Shown: positions 1 to 15,200, counted from the stretch's first letter. The stretch is DNA of 64,000 nucleotides from Bubalus kerabau (GCF_029407905.1 NC_073627.1:126245697-126309696); one strand, 5' to 3'. The notes: generated by a model not told the origin, from the letters alone. Numbers and translations are program-made.

Positions 1-99
1 CTTTTTCCTATTTTATGAAGTGGTCTTGGTCCTTTTTGTTAAGACTTGGAGGTGCAGTCTTTTGTTACTCTAATTGTGCTTGTGTTCTTTTACTAACAG
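1..99 (+). other. 3' end of an intron upstream of e1
   Basis: This is intron sequence before the first exon in the window. It ends in a pyrimidine-rich tract and the acceptor tactaacag. The start codon and promoter of the gene must lie upstream of the window. Confidence 0.8.
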
Positions 100-213
100 G
101 ATAATAGCGTCAAAACCTCAAAATATAATGCCTTAAACTTCTTGCCTATGAACCTGTTTGAACAGTTCCAGAGACTTGCAAATGCATATTTCCTCTTTTT
201 GCTTTTTCTACAG
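100..213 (+). CDS. ATP8B5: Flippase exon e1: membrane helix 1
   Basis: It encodes residues 1-38 in 38 whole codons. It begins DNSVKTSKYN and carries the family hallmark NLFEQFQRLANAYF leading into helix 1 (FLFLLFLQ). The acceptor is cag and the donor gtatta. In P4-ATPases helix 1 is part of the lipid path. The ATP8A-type double Gln is replaced here by Gln-Leu across the e1/e2 junction, as in other ATP8B members. Confidence 0.93.
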
Positions 214-3200
214 GTATTACCTTTTAGGGTCTTTTCCACAGAATATTTTATCAACTTTCCTGGGGTCAGGTTATGTAATCAGTCCTTCTCCTCCTTAAAC
301 TGAGAGATGTCTTCTCTCTTTAGACAACTGGCGAATGGATGGCTGGAGTCTCGGGCCAGTCTCCTGGAATAGTTGTGGTCAGGATTAGCCAGGGTGAAAC
401 AACCCTCTATAAGAGGAAGGAGACAAGGTCGCCGAGTCCCAAGTAAGGGGTGCTCCCTCACCATGACTGCATGACCACAGTTCAGCTTAACCGTGAAAGG
501 CCACAGACTTGATTCTACACCCCCGCCTCAGCTGCAGCCCCATTCCTCCTTCTTGTCCCAGCCTCCCCGACAGAAAGTTAACACATGGGAGCACCAAGGG
601 AGGAGAATGGTTTAGAACATCAGCACAGGGCACGGAAGCCTAGCAGGGAAGGCACAAGTTGGGAGAGAGAGACAGGTCATCTCATTTCCCCTTGTGCTGA
701 AGTGGTGTAGGCAGTTATATGGTTCTCCCATGCCCACGCTTAATGTCCTACCCCCCCAGCACCTTCATTATCAGAAGAGAGGAATGGCTCTTTGCCATCA
801 AGACAAAGATATTAGAGTTCAGGACATTACCTGGCAATTTATCATCTCCTCTTCTTTCATCTTTAGGAGGTGTTTGCTTATACTGGGGTGGCTATTTGGA
901 GGTTATAACGGTGGAAAGCAACTAGGATTGTTGAACTTACTATGGCTCTAGAGAGGTGGAAATGGTGGTGCAGTGGGGGTTGGGAGGAAATACATTGTCC
1001 TTTAAGCTTTCTGACCCATGTTTCTCTCCCCTTCCCTCTCCCAGTTGATTCCTCAGATCTCCTCCTTGGCATGGTACACGACTGTGGTACCGCTGATGGT
1101 GGTGCTGTCCATAACAGCAGTGAAAGATGCCATCGATGATGTGGTGAAGTGGCTTCCAGGGCCTCTCTTCCCTCACTGTCCCTAGTCAGGCTGGGGAGGG
1201 AGGGAGCATGAAGGACTCCCCAGAACTGCCTAATACTAGAAGGAAGAAGGAAAGAGGTGTTTCCTTTCCCTATGTCCTTATCTGTGCCAGAGGACTATGA
1301 GATTCCCTTAAGCCCAAGATTGGTGAACCATCCATGGCCAGAAAGGGGTCACTCACGCAAGGCCTTTCTCTGTCATCTTACTGCCGCCGTTTCCAGGTTT
1401 CCTTCCATCTCCTTCATAACCCACCTCTGCCTTTACTTAGCTCTCTCTGGGTTTGCTCTCACCTTTCTTTCTCCATTCACCCTTCTCCCATTTCTATATT
1501 CCTCTTCCCTTCTTCCTGTCCCCCTTGCTTTCTCCAGTCTTATCTTCCCTTTCTACATTCCTGTTCTCCTCTCTGACTCTCCGTATTTCCCTCTCCAGCT
1601 TTTGGTTCTATCAGGTGCACACAGCTAGGAACCCTCTGAGTTTAGAGAGCATCATGACTCAACAGAGGCTGGCTCCTTCCCTGGCCTTGGCGGGAGAAGC
1701 TGGCTCTCAGCGAGTGCAGCGTGGCTTTCTGCATGCTCTTTTACAGCAGGGCTAGGTGGGAGGGCAAACGTGGGGAACCAGTGCTGTGCCTACCAGTGGG
1801 ATTTGGGAAGCCCATCGTGTTGACCTGTTTGGAGCTTCCCTAAGAGAGTCCTTCTGATTTTTATTTCAAAGTTTAAGAGCAGAGTGTTTCTCCAGCTCTT
1901 TAACTCTGTGGCTCTTTAAACCCAGAATTAACATATATAGTGGTTTAAATTTCAGGCACAACTCAGATGTGCAAAAATATAACTTAATTTTCCATAACTA
2001 AACTCAGTGTAACCCATAACCACCACCTCACCATCTCAGCCCTTTTTTAATGAGAGCCAAAAGCTAAACTTACCAATTCAGGATAACCCACGCAGTTCCT
2101 TCTGGTTTAGAACTTGGTCTCTTTAGGGGAAATATTCTGACCAATTCAGGATTCTTTCTACCCTCTTCCCAGGGAGTAATCTCAACTGAAAGGAAAGGGA
2201 CTCATGTGAATCTTAGCATCAGGACTTATTTGTTACTCTCTTATTTGGTCTTTGAATAGACCTCTATTCCCCTTTCCTCATTGTATCCATGGCAGAAGCT
2301 TCTTATGCTGACTGTGGTTGAGGGTAGGGGTATTGATATGCTTGTGAATACATAACTTCCCTCTGCCTACCAAGGTGTAGCCCCATCATTTTGCATTCTC
2401 TCTTCTGTGGCTTTCAACATAAGTTATTTGTTCTCATTACCCCAAGTTTTGGCTCTTGATATTAAAACAAAGAGTTTGTCTCTTTCTTCTTGCTTGATTC
2501 TTTTTCTGACCTCCTTTCCCAGCTTCTCAGAGATAATCAGCTTCTTGGTCTGGTTTTAATGGTGGAAGAACTTGGAATTGGCCAGGGGCTGGGGGGTAAG
2601 GTGGTGAAGAAACGGGGGTAAGGGAGAATTACAAAGAAGAGGAACTACATTGAACAATACTTCAAAATATTAATCTTCTAAATACAGTTTGCTCTATTTC
2701 CTGAACATTTTCTTGTATGATTTTAGAAAAGGCACCAAAATGATAATCAAGTCAACAATCGTTCTGTTCTGGTGCTGATGAATGGCAGGTAAGTGCTTCT
2801 TGGGAAGCCAGTTTAGGTTGAATCAGCTCTGGGAGAGCACTGACCTTGCTAAAACTTGATGTGTTTGGAAAGGTGATTTAAGACAGTGAAAAGAGCCTCA
2901 GGCTGGACATAGGAAGAGTTTGTTTCTAGTATGCCCTGAACTTGCTTCTCTGGGCCTCATATTTCTTATCTATAAAATTAAAATAATATTCTTTACCTTA
3001 AAGGATGCTTAAAAAAATGAAAACAAAATAATATATATTAAAGAAATTAACAAATTATGACATGATATTAGTATGCAAGTGGTTATTACCAGTATGGTGG
3101 TCAGCATGGAGATGTCTGTCTTGAGTGCATCAGTGGATTCTACACGACTTATTGACCATTCTATTGTAGCCTTTGGTTAGGACATCTTTTTGTTAACAAT

Positions 3201-6200
3201 CTAAAGAAAATATTGGTGTTGACCTCATTGCTGTAGTGTTTGGTCTTATCTATCTAAAGTATGGGTAAATGCTTATTTTTTTGTGGGGTCCTACAAAATT
3301 GGAGCAGTTTATCTTTGGCAGGGATAGAGGGAGACCGGCATAATTTTATACAAAGCAAAATATGAAGATTATCGTAAGAGGTACAAAAATTATCATAGGA
3401 ATTAATAAAAAAAATAGGCCATCATAGCTGGCTAAAGAAATCAAGGAAGACTTTCTAGAAGAGATGATGTTTGTGCTTAAAAGATGGGGAAGAATTCAAC
3501 AGAGATTATATGAAAGGAGAAGTGACCAGTGTTTGCAGAAGCATGATCACAAACAAATACAGATCTGAGGGAATTCAAGATTGAGGTCCAATCCTTTCTC
3601 ATGGTGACCTTACACAACACCCAGTAGCTACAGTTTTATATATATATTTATATTAAAAAAATTTTTTTTAATTGAAGTACAGTTGATGTTCAACATTATA
3701 TGTTATAGGTATACAATATAGTGAGTCACAGTTTTTAAAGGTTATACTTCCTTTATAGTTATTATAAAATGTTGTCTGTATTACTTGTGTTGTACAATAT
3801 ATCCTTGTAGCTTATTTTATATGTAATGGTTTGTACCTCTTCATCCCCTCCCCATATATTGCCCCTCCCCCTTCTCTGACTCCGTTGGTAACCACTAGTT
3901 TGTTCTCTGTATGTGTGAGTCTGTTTCTTTTTGTTATATTCACTAGTTTGCTGTATTTTTTAGATTCCACATATAAGTGATATCATACAGTATTTGTCTT
4001 TATATGTCTGACTAATTTCACTTAGCATAATATCCTCCAAGTCCATCCCTGTTGTTGCAAAGGCAATGGTACCCCACTCCAGTACTCTTGCTTGGAAAAT
4101 CCCATGGACGGAGGAGCCTGTTAGGCTGCAATCCATGGAGTCACTAAGAGTCGGACACGACTAAGTGACTTCACTTTCACTCTTCACTTTCATGCATTGG
4201 AGAAGGAAATGGCAGCCCACTCCAGTGTTCTTGCCTGGAGAATCCCAGGGACAGGGGAGCCTGGCGGGCTGCCGTCTATGGGGTCACACAGAGTTGGACA
4301 CGACTAAAGTAACTTAGCATTAGCATAGGATTTCAAGAGACCCTGGTTCAATTCCTGGGTCGGGAAGATCCCCTGGAGAAGTGATAGGCTACCCACTCCA
4401 GTATTCTTGCGCTTCCCTGGTAGCTCAGTCGGTAAAGATTCCGCTTGCAATGTGGGAGACCTGAGTTCAATCCCTGGGTTTGAAAGATCCCCCTGGAGGA
4501 GGGTATGGCAACCCACTCCAGTATTCTTGCCTGGAGAATCCCCATGGACAGAGGAGCCTGGCAGGCTGCAGTCCATGGGGTCAACAAAGAGTTGGACTCC
4601 TCCTGAGTGACTAAGTACACACATATCAAGAACTATAGTTTTAATCATAGAATTCTATTATGGGAAGTTCTTGGGCATCTGATTCTGTTATTTATTGTGT
4701 TTGCTGATCCTTACTCATGATGGATTATTTCCTCAAGTATTTTGATCTGTTGAAGCCTCTCATCACTAAAAAAGTTAGTTGTGATTAAAAACAAAATTTA
4801 AAAAAAGAAAGCTATAGAAATAAAGAGAAAAGATAAAACTGAGTGTATAAGAAATTTGTAAAGCTAGGAATTACTGAATGAATTTAGTCAAATGAACTTC
4901 CCAAGGAGCTTGAGCACTTGGGTTTTATAAAACTATTACAGAAAAATTTGTCATAGAGTGGTTTTAGAGTAGGAATTCACAAGCAGGGCCCTAATGGTTA
5001 AACTTTGTAAGCCAATGAATGTCTGATTTATTTAACACTTGAGATGAATTGTCTATGTTCCAGAAAGTGGTGTCCTTTTTGTAGAGCACATATGTTTGAA
5101 CAGAGTTATTAACACCTTTGAAAAATTTTGTTTTTTGAGTTGTGATTTCTGTCATTGTAGTCAGTAATTCTGGCTACAAGCACATCTTTAGTTAAAAGCC
5201 ACATTTTTTTTAGCTATCAAGAGGAATGAGCCACACCTCTGTAAGTGTTCTCTCAGATATATTATTAAATGAAAAACGCAAAGTACAGAAAATTATGTAT
5301 CTAGTATGTCATTTTGAAATGTATATCTATTATGTGATTATATGGATTGACATTTTCTCAAAAGAAATGCAAAAAATTGTTCTAAGTGACAAAAATATAA
5401 TCTGGGGAGAGAGGAGACTTTACTTTTTATTTTTCTATATTTTTAATTATTTGAACTGTATTTTTACCATATGCATATATTGCTTTTACTTAAAGAAAAA
5501 TTATGTGCCTGTATATCTACATATACCATTATAGAGTTTTAGAAAACTCTTATAGCCTGATCAAGAGAAATGGGCCCCATTCTTGATTCTGCTTGGGCAA
5601 GGAGTATCCCAAAGCAGTTTGGTCCTCCTCTGAGCTTTGAGTTCATCTCAGCTTTTTTTACCCCCTTGATTGTCAAAACAGGACTGTAGGAAAATTCTCA
5701 GAGCTGGCTTGCAGGCATTCAAGGTTCACTTTCTTGCAGGATAGTGACAGAAAAATGGATGAATGTCCAAGTGGGAGATATAATTAAACTAGAAAACAAT
5801 CAGATTGTTACGGTGAGTACCTCTTTGGGCTGTGGCTTTTTCTCTTTGGGCTTGAGTAGAAACCTTTTTAGCACTTCTGTGACCACTCCTTTTGGTGATA
5901 TTCACCTGCTTCACTGTGCATCTAGAGATCACCAGCTCCTGTGGTAAGAAGTTTGTTCTTGTCCACTTCTCACCACAATCCCAGGTAAAGTATGACTGGC
6001 TTTAAGAAAGGAGGTGTGTGGTACCAGTGATGGGTCTCGAGACAAAGAAAGTAAACCAAATGTCTATAAAATTCTTAGGATGAATAGCTGTTCCTGAGTT
6101 TGTAATTTTAAAAGTCTGCTTTCCTTATCTTTGCCTTTCCTGATCGCAGGCTGATATACTATTACTCTCGAGCAGTGAGCCCTACAGTCTGACATATATA

Positions 6201-9200
6201 GAAAGTGCAGAACTGGATGGGTGAGTGTTCCTTCCTCATAGTCCAATAAGACGGTTGAGCCAGCTTAGAGTGATTTCTCATTGAGGGACAGCATGATGCA
6301 GAGAATGAAGTGCTAAAAGCTAGAAATATCCAGATAAGATAGGAGGCCTCAAGTCTAAGGCTGAGCTCTTGACAGATAATTGAGCATCCAGCTGGGTGCA
6401 GAATCTGGGCAATTATTCTCCATCTTCAAATTGGAAACATTCAGTCTGACTATATTCAATAATGCTGAGTGATAGGAAAGAGGTTAACCGGACTATGAAA
6501 TTTCAGAATATAGTTCCAAAGTTTCTTGGGGTGGGGGAATGAATACTGAGATAATTATGTACTGATAAACCATGTTCTGGAAAGGATTTAAGGTAGAAGT
6601 TCATTAATGTGCAAAAGCTAAGATCTTTGGAAGATAGAGGCCATCTTCAGAGAGCTTGTCCTGTGGAGTTTTATGTTAATCTGCATCCTTACAACTCTTC
6701 CTCTTAGTGCCCACAAACTTTTTTGAAATGTGGCTTCGTTTTTACTTCTGTCTCTGTGCATTTCTGTATCAAATAATGGTTAAGTGAGATCCCTTCATGG
6801 GTCCTATAAACATTTGTGAGACGAGGAGTACGTTTACTTGCAAGTGTTCACAGGTTCTTACCAGGACCTTACTCTTGAAGGGAGTAGGTACCACCTCCAG
6901 GTTATTTTGTGATGTTTCTTCAGCTTTTCTAGAGCAGCTCCACCAGCAAGATCTCATAGGTTGGTTAAAGTAGTTGATATGTGTTTCAGGGAGAGAGGGG
7001 AGCAAGTGGGCTAATATTTAGCTTCCTGGAGAAGGCAATGGCACCCCACTCCAGTACTCTTGCCTGGAAAATCCCATGGACGGAGGAGCCTGGGAGGCTG
7101 CAGTCCATGGGGTCGCTAAGAGTCAGACACTTCTGAGCGACTTCACTTTCACTTTTCACTTTCATGCATTGGAGAAGGAAATAGCAACCCACTCCAGTGT
7201 TCTTGCCTGGAGAATCCCAGGGATGGGGGAGCCTGGTTGGGCTGCCGTCTGTGGGGTTGCACAGAGACGGCCATGACTGAAGCGACTTAGCAGCAGCACC
7301 ATTCTACCTCAGTACTGCCCTTGAGAGAGGATGACAATAGGAGTGACTCGTGACAACTCAAGTCTGAAAGCCAAGCAATATTGGCAACAGCTGTTTTCTA
7401 AAGTAGGTGAAACCGGACCTGTACTGCTGTTACATATGTGCATTCTTTACTCTAGTGAAACCAACTTGAAAGTGAAGCAGGCCATCACCGTTACCAGTGA
7501 GATGGAAGATAACCTGAAGCTTCTGTCTGCTTTTGATGGTGAGTTTTGAAATAGATTTGCCAACCCAAATTTTTATCAGTAGAGGTGTGGTTAAAGTTTG
7601 ATACAGCCATATAGTGAATTCTATATAACTCATAAAAAACAGTATGCAAGTTGATATTTACTTATATGGAAAAATATTCACAACATATAAGTGTAAAAAG
7701 ATTACAATACACTATGCATAGTATAATGTAACATAAATTTGTCTTTGGAAATATATATATGTTTAAGAGTATATGTATAGAAAAAATCTTGGAAGGATAT
7801 ACTATAAAAGGTTAACAGCACTTATTTCTAGGCAATGAGTGAATTTTACTTTCTCCTTTTTAATGTTGTATATAATTTACAAAGGACATATTTTAGTTTA
7901 CTAATCATGAAAAAATTAACTTATTTCCATTTTGAAAAAAATACTAGGTTTGCTTTAAGTAGTTTCTGAATCTATTCAGATTTAGCTCATTTGATCTGGA
8001 AGTACTAATGGTAATAAGTTATCATGTGGGTTGTTCTCTTTCTGGATAACCCATGTCACAGAATTACTCTTCTCTGATGCCCAGAACGCTTTGTCTGCCT
8101 TTCTAAAGGGAGCTGCTGAGAAATGGGCAGTGGCTGAGAAAGGATAGGAAAAAAAGATGTGTGCATATTTTGAAAGAGGCTTGTTCTTTCCTCTTTTCTA
8201 TTAAGCCTCCTCTTTGCTGGGAAAGATTGAGGGCAGGAGGAGAAGGGGACGACAGAGGATGAGATGGTTGGATGGCATCACTGACACAGTGGACATGGGT
8301 TTGGGTGGACTCCAGGAGTTGGTGATGGACAGGGAGGCCTGGCATGCTGCTGTTCATGGGGTCACAAAGAGTCGGACACGACTGAGTGACTGAACTGAAC
8401 TGAACTGAACTGAACTTCCTGTTAGGAAAGAATTAAGATTACAGAGTCAGGACTCTTATTCCTTTTTTTTTTTTTCCAGGAGAAGTGAGGTGTGAGTCTC
8501 CCAATAACAAATTGGACAGATTCACAGGAATACTCATGTATAAGGGAAAAAACTACATCCTGAATCATGACAGACTGATTCTCCGAGGCTGTGTCATCAG
8601 GAATACAGATTGGTGCTATGGCTTGGTGATTTTTACTGGTATGTCTTTCTGGAGTCACAAACCCCCAGCCTGCTGGATTCCATTCATAGCCACATTGTGG
8701 GCACTTAGTTTTCACAATGTAGATATGATGCTCAGGTATATACCAGAACACTATGGCTTTGAAGAAGGGAGGCAGGGAGATGGATAGATGGATGGAGGAA
8801 TTAAGAAAAAACTTTTTTTTAGGAAAAAAAAAATGACTTTTTTTCCAAACACTGAGCTGCCAGCATATCAGCCCTGCCTTTGATAGTGGAAGGCTTTGTG
8901 TTCCAAGGCCACAGAACATTCATGAGTCTTTCTAACCACATCGGGACACTAGACAAGGTATACACATAGAAGTATACATAGAATTAGCATTTTAAAGGAG
9001 AACAGTGTGAAAGGGGACGGTATACATGTGGATTACTCGCATGCGGAGAGAATAAACATGGTGCTCATTATGGGGAAGATAAGATACAGTGTGAAGTGTT
9101 CATGCCAGAGAAAGGGCACATGTGGCTCCTGAGCAGTGGCCCATCCTGAGATGGCATTTAGAACCATAATCCTTCATACTTAGTGAGGGATTTTCTGGAG

Positions 9201-12200
9201 TTATAATGTAGTGCCGGAAAATGAAGGAAGCTTTTGTGCTCCCTATGCCCTCGGTGACGGTGAGTATTGGTGACAACAACCACAGTAAGATCATAATTTC
9301 CAGCTCTAGTCTCAGTGTGTCATTAAAAGTCCTTTATTTCTACTTATTGTCTGTCCTATCATGAAGTTCAAAGTCTCTATCGCTCAGCTTCAGAGAAATC
9401 TCAGCTCCCACCTCAGAAGAAATCACTTGCCATTGCCTTTTACTTTCTCCATTTCCTAGTTAGAAACTTTAAATAGAGCCTGGTCCAGCTATGGGTTTCC
9501 TCAAAAGAAGGTGAATATCTCCTTGTCAGAAGACCCTTTTTCTAAGCTAAATAAACCAGATGGTGATGAGAGAGAAGCTTGAGGCCCCTATTCTGACTTA
9601 TCAATGAAAAACTAGACTGTCTAAGGTGCTGCAAAGAGAGGGAGGTTTCAGCACTGATGCAGTTTGCAGAAGTAATTGGGATTATCCTAAGAAATAAATT
9701 TTCCATTCTTTGAGTTTGGGGCACCAACCATGAGCCTTTCTCCAAGGCTTTATCCTTTAGCATTGGAAAAAAGTTTGATAAAGTGATCATAAAGGTGTAT
9801 TTCAACCCAATTTCAGTCCTCTTGAGAATATTTAGAGATTCTAAGAGATGATGTCTCCCTGTTTAACTTAGGACCAGACACCAAAGTAATGCAGAACAGT
9901 GGGAAGTCCACCTTTAAACGGACACACATAGACCACCTCATGAATGTCCTCGTGCTGTGGGTAAGTTAAAGACCTCTTTTCTGTATTTTTATAAATAGGC
10001 CTTCTTCTCTTCCTTCTACAGCAGTAGCTGGTATTTTCAAGTCAGAATTTACTTGTCTGAAAGTCTCAAGCAGTTTTAGGACCCCACAAACTTATATCTG
10101 GACCAGATAAGAAGAAAACTCACTGACACTTTTTTTCTTTTTCTTCATAGCCAGTTTAACTCATGACCACTTCAATAAGCTCTTACTTAGATTAATAAGA
10201 TCACCTTACTTAAACCAATGATTTTCAAACTCTATTTCCTTAGAGAAGGCTAAGGTCTGCTGCAGGGGGAGTAGAGAAGATCAAGAGTTTTGTTCTGGCC
10301 TCTTCATTCTGAAGTTCCTGCTTCAAAAAGAGCAGCCTCACATTTATCTGTTCTGTAAAATTTCAGTTAGAGAATAGAGGATTCTACTGCTAAGAAATTA
10401 AATTTGAAAAGCACTCAGTACATACTGATTATATGTGAAATCATAAAAAAAGAGTACAAATGAACTTATTTACAAAACAGAAATAGTCACATGTAGAAAA
10501 CAAATTTATGATTATTAGGCAGTAAGGGGAGAGAGATAAATTAGGAGATTGGGATTGATATATACACACTACTATATATAAGATAGGTAACTAACAAGGA
10601 CCTACTGTATAGCACAGGGAAGTCTACTGAATACTCTGTAATGGCCTATATGAGAAAAGAATCTCTAAGAGTGGATATATGTATAAATGATTCACTTTGC
10701 TGTATACCTGAAACAACACAACATTGTAAATCAGCTATACGCCAATAAAATTTTTTTTAAAAAGCACTCAGATGATAATCAGCTTTAAGAATAAAATTTT
10801 AAATTGAAGATTAATTAATTTCCATGCTTATCATATGTGTGTGTGCATGTTCAGTCATGTCCAACTCTTTGCGACCCCACGGACTGTAGCCCACCAAGCT
10901 CATCTGTGCATGGGATTTCCCAAGCAAGAATATTGGAGTGGATTCCCATGCCCTCCTTCAGGGGATCTTCCCAACCGAGGGATAGAACTGGTGTCTCTTG
11001 CATCTCCTGCATTGGCAGGCAGATTCTTTACCTCTTGCACCACTGGGATTTTAGAAAATTAGGAAGTTCATTCAGCTTTGAGACCAGAGATTAGTATTCA
11101 CTATCTTTTTATTTCCACTACTGTCTGCATAGCTTTCAGCAGTTGAAACAAAGTGACATTTCCTGGTTTATTAATGAAGAAGATAATCATAGTTGAGAAT
11201 TCAGAAAGGCAGCAGAGGTAAATATGCCTTTGACAATATCAGAGAGTGTATCATTAGGGAATAAGCTAGGTAATTTAGCCTAGGGTTGTCTTTAAAACAA
11301 GATATCTCCCATATGCCTAAGAAAGCTCAACTACCTGGTTACCTATCTGAAAGGTAGTGATAATACTTGACACCTGTAGAGGAATTTTAACTTTTTAGAA
11401 TATTTTCACATTCACTTATAGCAGCTTCACAACATCTATGAACAATAAGTCAAGAAATATTTTTCCCACTGACATATATGCAAGTTAAGTCATAGTAAAG
11501 ATAAATAACATAAAGTCCCACAGAAAAATAATGTCAAAGACTCATTGTCAAGTCATATTTTTTTATTAAAGTGTAGTTGATTTAGAGTTATGTTCATTAC
11601 TGCTATACAGCAAAGTAATTCAGCTATGCATATATATACTTCCTTATTTAATATTCTTTCCCATTATGGTTTATCATAGGATATTGACTATAATTTTTTA
11701 TGCTGTTCAGTAGGACCTTGTTGTTTATCCATTCTATATATAAAAGCTTACATCTGCTAACCCCAACTTCCCACTCCATCCTTCCCCATTGGCAACCACC
11801 AGTCTGTTCTGTATGTCCGTGATTCTATTTTGTTTCATAAATAGGTTCATTTGTGCCATATTTTAGATTCCACATATAAGTGAAATCATATGATATTTGT
11901 CTTTCTCTTTTTTACTTACTTCACTTAGTATTAATATGAAAATCTCTAGCTGCATCCATGTTGCTGGAAATGGCATTATTTCATTCTTTTTTATGGCCGA
12001 GTAGTATTCTATTATATATATGTACCACATCTTTATCCATTCATCTGTCAGTGGACATTTACTTTGTTTTCATGTCATGGCTATTATGAATAGAGCTGCT
12101 ATGAACCTAGGAGGGCATGTATCTTTTTGAATTATAGTGTTGTCTGAGTATATGACCAGAAGTGGGATTGCCAGATCATATGGTAATTCTACTTTTAGTT

Positions 12201-15200
12201 TTCTGAGGAATCTTTATGCTATTTTCCACAGTGGCTGTACCAATATACATTCCCACCAACAGTGTAAGAGGATTCCCTTTTCTGCACACCCTTTCCAGCA
12301 TTTGTTATTTGTAGACTTTTTGATGATGACCATTCTGACCAGTTAAAATGGTACTCATTATAGTTTTGCTTTGTATTTCTCTAATAATTCTTGATGTTGA
12401 ACATTTTTTCTTGTGTCTATTAATCACTTGTGTATCTTCTTTGGAGAAATGTTTATTTAGGTCTGCTGCCCATTTTTGGATAAGGTTGTTTGTTTTTTTG
12501 TTGTTCATTTGTTTATGCTGTTTGTATATTTTGGCAATTAAGCCTTTTTCACTTGCATCATTTGCAAATATTTTCTCCCATTCCGTAGGTTGTCTTTTCA
12601 TTTTGTTTATGGTTTCCTTGCCTGTGCAAAAGCTTGTAAGTTTGATTAGGTCCCATTTTTTCATTTTTGTTTATATTTCTGTTGCCTTGGGAGACTGACC
12701 TAGGAAAACATCAGTACAATTTACGTCACAGAATGTTTTGCCTATGCTCTCTTCTAGGGGTTTTATGATGATGTCTTTTGTTTAAGTCTTTAAGCCATTT
12801 TGAGTTTATTTTTGTGTATGATGAGGTGAAGTCATTTTTATTGAGAATCTAATATGTGCCAGGTATTATGAGGACCATAAGGATTTATAAGTCCTGGGTC
12901 CAGCTCTCAAGTATATACATTCACTTTGGGAAGATAGAGCATCAATATGTGCCAGATGCTTTACGTACATAATTTTATTCAATAATCACACCTATCCATC
13001 TAGGCATAACTTTTCAGAGTCAATTTTCTTTCTGCTATGCTTGCTATCTCCCTGTGGAGATAAAATTAAAACACGTGACAAGTCTATTTAACATGAAAAT
13101 CGGACCACATATGAAGAAATTATAAAATTTTTTTAAAGATCCTAAGAGCTTTCAGTGGAGAAGGCGATGGCACTCCACTCCAGTACTCTTGCCTGGAGAA
13201 TCCCAGGGGCAGGGGAGCCTAATGGGCTGCTGTCTATGGGGTCGCACAGAGTCGGACACTACTGAAGTGACTTAGCAGCAGCAAGAGCTTTCAGAGAGAA
13301 ATAAAAGGTCATAAACAAGAATCAGAATGGCATTGACGTTCTCAACAGCAACAGCAGAAGGTAAATGTTGTTGCCTTCAAAAGTCTGCCAGAAAAATATT
13401 TGCATCTTCTAATTCTAAATCCATTGAAGCTGTCAATAAAATGCGAGTATAAAGAAATTTCGGTATGTGCAAAGACTCAAAAAAAATTTACTCCTTACAT
13501 ATCCTCTCTTAGGATGTTTCTAAAGTATACTCAAGCAAAAGAAGAGAATAAACCAAGAAAGATTTGGAAGCCAGGAAACGTGCAAACACTGAAAGGAAGT
13601 CCTAGCATAGTAGCTGAATAGCAGGCCTAGAGCAGATTAAAGCAGAGGTATCTGGGTTTCTGAGGTGGTACTAGTGGTAAAGAACCTGCCTGCCAATGCA
13701 GGAGACTTAAGAGATGAGGGTTCCATCCCTGGAGGAGGGCATGGCAACCCTTTCTAGTATTCTTGCCTGGAGAATCCCCATGGACAGAGGACCCTGGCAG
13801 GCTACAGTCCATAGGGTTGCAAAGAGTTGGACATGACTAAAGCAACTTAGCATGCACGCCTGCATGGAGAGATCTGCAGTGGGAGTCTTCAAAGAGAGAA
13901 TGTAGTTCTCTATTCAAATTCCTACAAGGTGGATTCAGCAGAGAAGTGGTGTAGATGCCCGGAGCAGCTACACTAGCCAACTAGCTGCTATGAATTCCTA
14001 CATTTGTGAGCTCTTTCATGCAGTCTTTCCTTCAGAAAATAGGGAGTATCATCTTGGGTCCCATGCTTCCTCTTGGGCATCTAGTTTAAGAAGGATGTTG
14101 CTGTTCAAGCCCGGTACGACTGTGAGAAAGTACAAATAGAAAATAAATTCTCTGACAGAGGATGAAGAACCATCAGCAGACCCAAGAAGTTGATGGGCTT
14201 TGGGAAGGCATAAAGTTGCTAGATTGTACTGATAGGTAAGCCAGAATAGTGGAAGCTTTGGTGGCAATGTGTTCCTCTTCAGCAGCAATGCATTCCTCAA
14301 GAGTAGTTCCAAGCTTGAGAGAACAGGAATGGAGAGCAGGAGTAAGATATGTGGATATAATAATCAGGACAACTAATTTTAAAACTGCCCATAAAACAGC
14401 CTGGACAACCACTGGCCCTCTGTACCATCCTAACACCCCTATAGGCATCCATATAGCAAAAACAAATGTATTTGACTTTCAGTCTCAAACAAGAGAACTG
14501 CTTTCTGAAGAAATTTAACAACCTCTGCAGAGGGCTAGGGCTTCTAATGTGGGTGTCATCACTTCTGAGTAAACCCACTTTATTTTAAATTTGGGGGACT
14601 CAAGTTTGCCTGCAAGTTCCTTTATATCCTAGGGTAAAACCAGTGAACTAACACATTTTGCCTACCTACACAGACCTCGTGGTTCCATCTTCCCATTCAG
14701 GGGAGTGGCCTGCTAGGGAAATAAAACTATCCAAAGGAAATAAAGCCAACCTATAGTGGTCCAACTACTCTTTTACTTCTGTTTTTAAGTGATCTGGAAA
14801 AAAAACCAGGAGCACAAAAGAAGAGGATGAGGACAAATAGAATAACTGACTCTGGAAAAAACATTATAATTCGAAAGAGAAAAGAACTTTCAAAAGAATT
14901 TCATTATTCAAGAAGAAACAATTGCACAATTAAGAATAGACTGATTTTTTTTTTTTTTTTTTTTTTTTTGGCTATGCTGTGGCTTGGGCATCAACCCTGG
15001 GCCAGCAGCAAGAGTGTGGAAACTTAACCACTGGACTGCTAGGGAATTCCCTACAACTTTTTTTAATCAAAGAATAAAATAAGCAATCTAAGAACAACAA
15101 AAAAGAATTTTGGAAAGTAAAAATTACTGAAATTAAAAAGTCAATAGAAGGGCTGAAATAGAGAGTCAAAGAATACTCCTAAACCTTAAAACCAAAAATC

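Noticed and set aside
1257..1755. Overlapping open frames rich in Ser, Leu and Phe
   Set aside because: They come from the pyrimidine-rich intron block; low complexity and no homology visible.
4411..4490. A tRNA gene
   Set aside because: The tRNA-like head belongs to a Bov-tA SINE; there is no separate functional tRNA context.
4304..4648. Open frames of 67-114 codons on both strands
   Set aside because: They lie entirely in BOV-A2 and Bov-tA SINEs; the same peptides recur wherever these SINEs occur.
8422..8919. 165-codon antisense open frame
   Set aside because: It mirrors exon e7 on the opposite strand; the sense frame carries the conserved motifs.
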